A DNA stretch of 9,405 nucleotides from NCBI GenBank assembly GCA_963933065.1, contig CAWVUB010000093.1:1-9405 (forward strand), read 5' to 3'. How positions within the stretch are numbered: the stretch's first letter is position 1; each line of letters starts with the position of its first letter. The notes below the pieces were generated by a model, which was not told where the DNA came from, ran no database searches, and worked only from the letters and a program-made list of their open reading frames with translations. The translations under genes and the position numbers were made by a program. Below, piece after piece: positions 7,423 through 9,405 of the stretch. The DNA comes from UBA9410 sp963933065. GTDB taxonomy: Bacteria > Actinomycetota > Acidimicrobiia > Acidimicrobiales > MedAcidi-G1.

Positions 7423-7444
7423 CGCTGGGGCCATGGTCTCAGCG
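7423..7444 (+). terminator. Second hairpin at the galE/cofE convergence
   Basis: In plus-strand RNA, 7423-7431 can pair with 7436-7444 around a CATG tetraloop: nine pairs, two of them G-U. The stem covers the cofE stop codon on the other strand, where the wobble positions become A-C mismatches. It would therefore mainly affect the galE transcript. No T-tract follows. Confidence 0.3.
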
Positions 7445-8134
7445 GAATAGGTCTTCGCCAGGATCTCGGACCACGTCGGCGACTACGCCACCGTCGCCAA
7501 ACCAGGATGGCTCGACACCACGCACGATGGCCACGGGCACCCCGTCGGCCTTGCCCATGACCAATTCGGCAGCCGAGGCGATCTCGTCAACCACGGCTAC
7601 CTCGGTTACCTGAAGTTCACGTCCGAGGGCATCGTTGGTGCCTCGTAGGTCGACAATTGGGCGCAATCCGGCGGAGCCGATTGCCACGTCTGTCACGCCA
7701 CGGCGCCATGGTCGACCAAAGGTGTCGCTAATCACCACCGCTACGTCAATACCAAACCGGTGGGTAAGAGCATCTCGAATTCCGCGAGCCGACCTATCGG
7801 AGTCCAACGGAAGTAACGCGGCCTTACCGGCCTCAACGTTGGACAGATCGATGCCAGCGTTGGCACACACGAACCCGTGCTTGGTCTCAGAGATAATCAG
7901 GTCACCACGGCGCCGGAGCACGCGAGCTGATTCTTTTATGACCAGGGGCTTATGGCCGATCTTGGGGTCAACTTGGACCAGACGGCCTTCAGCTTTGGAG
8001 ACTACCTTTTGGGTGACCACCAGTACGTCCCCATCCAACAACTCGGCCGCCTCAGAAATGACAGCAGCGAGGTCGTCGCCAGGTCGAATTTCTCCGATGC
8101 CGATTACCGGCATGATTGTTAGCGACTGGCTCAT
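7439..8134 (-). CDS. cofE: Coenzyme F420-0:L-glutamate ligase
   Basis: GTP-dependent ligase that adds gamma-linked L-glutamate to F420-0 to form F420-1 and longer tails, in the cytoplasm. Conserved stretches are VIGIGEIRPGDDL (residues 10-22), DGDVLVVTQKVVSKAEGRL (34-52), HGFVCANAGIDLSNVE (86-101), LPLDSDRSA (108-116), and ISDTFGRPWRRGVTDVAIG from 135. The 231 residues cover only the CofE domain, a little shorter than archaeal CofE. The C-terminal nitroreductase-like domain of mycobacterial FbiB is absent. The ATG overlaps the cofD stop as TGATG, and AAAGGT lies 6 bases upstream within cofD, so translation should be coupled. In-frame TTG one codon earlier is a less likely start. It converges on galE with a 37-base gap. 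Confidence 0.95.
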   Translation of the reverse strand: MSQSLTIMPVIGIGEIRPGDDLAAVISEAAELLDGDVLVVTQKVVSKAEGRLVQVDPKIGHKPLVIKESARVLRRRGDLIISETKHGFVCANAGIDLSNVEAGKAALLPLDSDRSARGIRDALTHRFGIDVAVVISDTFGRPWRRGVTDVAIGSAGLRPIVDLRGTNDALGRELQVTEVAVVDEIASAAELVMGKADGVPVAIVRGVEPSWFGDGGVVADVVRDPGEDLFR

Positions 8135-9102
8135 CAACGCACCTTTAGACGTGACTGTGGAGACAAGATGGTTCGACAGAGTTCGGTTGCCACGTTGAGG
8201 TCAGTCATCACTGTGGGAGTGACCACACATGTCATCCCCTCCGCCTCCACGTCACTAGCCAGGTCGGCATCTGCAGTGTCTACTACGAGGGTGGCGGCGA
8301 AATCCCTATATAGACGGGCTACTCCAATTACTGAGGATTCGTGGCCCAACTCCCTAAGCATTCGTTCGGCGGGCCCTTTGAGCGCTGATCCGTTGATGAT
8401 CGGTGAAACGGCGACTACGTCAACTCGTCGGCTGGCTAGCGCCTCGCCAATGCCTGGCAAGGCGACGATGGGTCCAATAGAGACAATCGGATTAGACGGA
8501 GCGATGACCACTGAGGTAGCCGAGTTTATGGCGTCCAAAACTCCTGGCCCAGGGCTGGCGTTGTCGATGCCGGCGAACCGCACTGCGGAAACGGCGACGT
8601 CATGGCCGAGTCTTACGAAGTAGTCCTGAAAGCCGATCTCTTCACCAGCCGAACCTTCTTCGACATCATTATTGTCAGCAAGGGTCACCATGGTAGAGAC
8701 ATGACCCTCGGTCATAGGTAGGAGCCGGGCTTCAATACCCCAAGCACGGGTGATCTCGGCAGTAATCTCGGCGAGACCTATACCATCAGCTAGGCGTCCT
8801 GTGCGGTGGAGGTGAGTACCAAGGTCTCGATCGCCGAGGCGAAACCAACTGGAGCCGCCCAGCCTCTCCAGGGTGTCCATCGCCTGCCAGGTTTCGTCAA
8901 CGAGCCCCCACCCGGTATCCGAATTGATTGCTTCAGCCAGCGTGTAGGTCACGGTGTCTAGATCAGGGGAAACTGACAATCCGTGGAGGACTACGTCATC
9001 AGCCGTATTGACGATGGCTGTAACCTCCTGGGCTGGCACGGCGCAGATCATCCCGCGTAACAGGCGAGCAGCGCCTACGCCACCAGCCAGAACGGTAGTC
9101 AT
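8134..9102 (-). CDS. cofD: 2-phospho-L-lactate transferase (F420-0 synthesis)
   Basis: Transfers the phospholactate-type (or phosphoenolpyruvate-derived) group from its GDP-activated form to the deazaflavin Fo, giving F420-0 or dehydro-F420-0; the actinobacterial name is fbiA. The N-terminus MTTVLAGGVGAARLLRGM is the family's nucleotide loop. VNTADDVVLHGLSVSPDLDT (residues 31-50), DTGWGLVDETW, WFRLGDRDLGTHLHRT, IAPSNPIVSIGPIVALPGI and VSPIINGSALKGPAERML follow in the expected order. Its 322 residues match family length. The start at 9102 is chosen because the family begins at this motif; the open frame extends 18 codons further into gmd. The gmd stop is 4 bases upstream and no purine-rich site is visible, so expression likely depends on coupling with gmd. 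The partner genes for Fo synthesis and the GDP-activation step (cofC/fbiD) are not in the window. Confidence 0.96.
   Translation of the reverse strand: MTTVLAGGVGAARLLRGMICAVPAQEVTAIVNTADDVVLHGLSVSPDLDTVTYTLAEAINSDTGWGLVDETWQAMDTLERLGGSSWFRLGDRDLGTHLHRTGRLADGIGLAEITAEITRAWGIEARLLPMTEGHVSTMVTLADNNDVEEGSAGEEIGFQDYFVRLGHDVAVSAVRFAGIDNASPGPGVLDAINSATSVVIAPSNPIVSIGPIVALPGIGEALASRRVDVVAVSPIINGSALKGPAERMLRELGHESSVIGVARLYRDFAATLVVDTADADLASDVEAEGMTCVVTPTVMTDLNVATELCRTILSPQSRLKVR
8141..8146 (-). promoter_or_regulatory. Ribosome binding site for cofE
   Basis: AAAGGT on the minus strand, inside the last codons of cofD, is 6 bases before the cofE ATG. It fixes that start and supports coupled translation of the pair. 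Confidence 0.6.
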
Positions 9103-9106
9103 CGGT

Positions 9107-9405
9107 TTAGGAGAGATTCCGTAGCCGACCTTCGAGAAGGGCCATATCGGCGTCAACCATCATTTCTACAAGCTGGACAAAGTCGATAGTTGGACGCCAG
9201 CCAAGGCGGTCGGCGGCTTGTGAGCCATCGCCCACGAGGAGGTCGACCTCAGCCGGCCGGTAGTACTTCTGATCAACTACTACGTGCTTTTCCCAGTCCA
9301 GGCCGACTCGGGCGAAGGCGGCTCGGCAGAACTCTTGGACGCTGTGGGTCTGACCTGTACAGATTACAAAGTCCTCGGGTTCGTCCTGCTGGAGCATTCG
9401 CCACA
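9107..9405 (-). CDS. gmd: GDP-mannose 4,6-dehydratase, 3' part only
   Basis: The C-terminal ~99 residues of an extended-SDR enzyme that converts GDP-D-mannose to GDP-4-keto-6-deoxy-D-mannose, the branch point to GDP-fucose, GDP-rhamnose or GDP-perosamine. The N-terminal Rossmann domain and catalytic residues lie beyond the right edge; the frame is open to the last base, with WRMLQQDEPEDFVICTGQTH as the first visible part. HSVQEFCRAAFARVGLDWE, the YYRPAEVDLLVGD block and the ADRLGWRPTIDFVQLVEMMV segment are typical of Gmd C-termini. The protein ends at LRNLS, and cofD begins 4 bases later, so the two are probably in one transcript. The product connects to the nucleotidyltransferase at 5386, which likely makes GDP-mannose. 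Related GDP-sugar dehydratases are the only realistic alternative. Confidence 0.92.
   Translation of the reverse strand, partial: WRMLQQDEPEDFVICTGQTHSVQEFCRAAFARVGLDWEKHVVVDQKYYRPAEVDLLVGDGSQAADRLGWRPTIDFVQLVEMMVDADMALLEGRLRNLS

Noticed and set aside
7635..8198. Plus-strand open frame of 187 codons opposite cofE and the end of cofD
   Set aside because: The protein is low in recognisable motifs and rich in Ser/Thr/Arg, while the minus strand has unmistakable CofE and CofD sequences.
8168..8623. Plus-strand open frame of 151 codons opposite cofD
   Set aside because: It is a shadow of the well-supported cofD gene, with no family features of its own.
1..9405. Search for CRISPR repeats, tRNA genes, IS ends, phage genes or toxin-antitoxin pairs
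   Set aside because: No repeated spacer-like array, cloverleaf sequence, terminal inverted repeats with transposase, or small paired genes were seen by eye on either strand.

Overview
The window reads as a chromosomal segment from an F420-producing actinobacterium. My best guess is a member of the Acidimicrobiia, probably aquatic. This is an inference from three things: a LytR-CpsA-Psr protein with a LytR_C domain, adjacent cofD/cofE genes for F420 synthesis, and a moderate-to-high GC content judged by eye. No phage, IS element, CRISPR, tRNA or rRNA signal was seen. Coding density is very high and no gene-free stretch exceeds about 80 bases.

Left part, plus strand (1-4608): the 3' part of an LCP-family gene, whose enzymes transfer glycan from lipid carrier to cell wall, followed at very short spacing by three GT4-type glycosyltransferases. 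They look like one transcription unit for building and attaching an envelope glycan. After a 79-base gap comes an unrecognised single-pass membrane protein with a striking His-rich extracytoplasmic motif (4688-5374). Next are a sugar-1-phosphate nucleotidyltransferase of the GDP-mannose pyrophosphorylase type (5386-6387) and a GalE-like UDP-hexose 4-epimerase (6391-7401). These last two supply activated sugars.

Right part, minus strand (9405-7439): the 3' end of GDP-mannose 4,6-dehydratase (gmd), then cofD and cofE of the F420 pathway, separated by 4 bases and by a TGATG overlap. They converge on galE. Two small hairpins lie in the convergent junction.

The genes divide into two themes. One is envelope polysaccharide: the LCP protein, three GTs, GDP-Man and UDP-Gal/GalNAc supply, and Gmd. 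The other is cofactor F420: CofD makes F420-0 and CofE adds the gamma-glutamyl tail. The order LCP / glycosyltransferase / manC converging on cofDE resembles, from memory, the Mycobacterium tuberculosis region Rv3261-Rv3267 (fbiA, fbiB, manB/manC, wbbL, rmlD, LCP), which suggests an old actinobacterial neighbourhood. I did not find a clear undescribed system. The most distinctive item is the His-rich membrane protein inserted between the two halves of the glycan locus.
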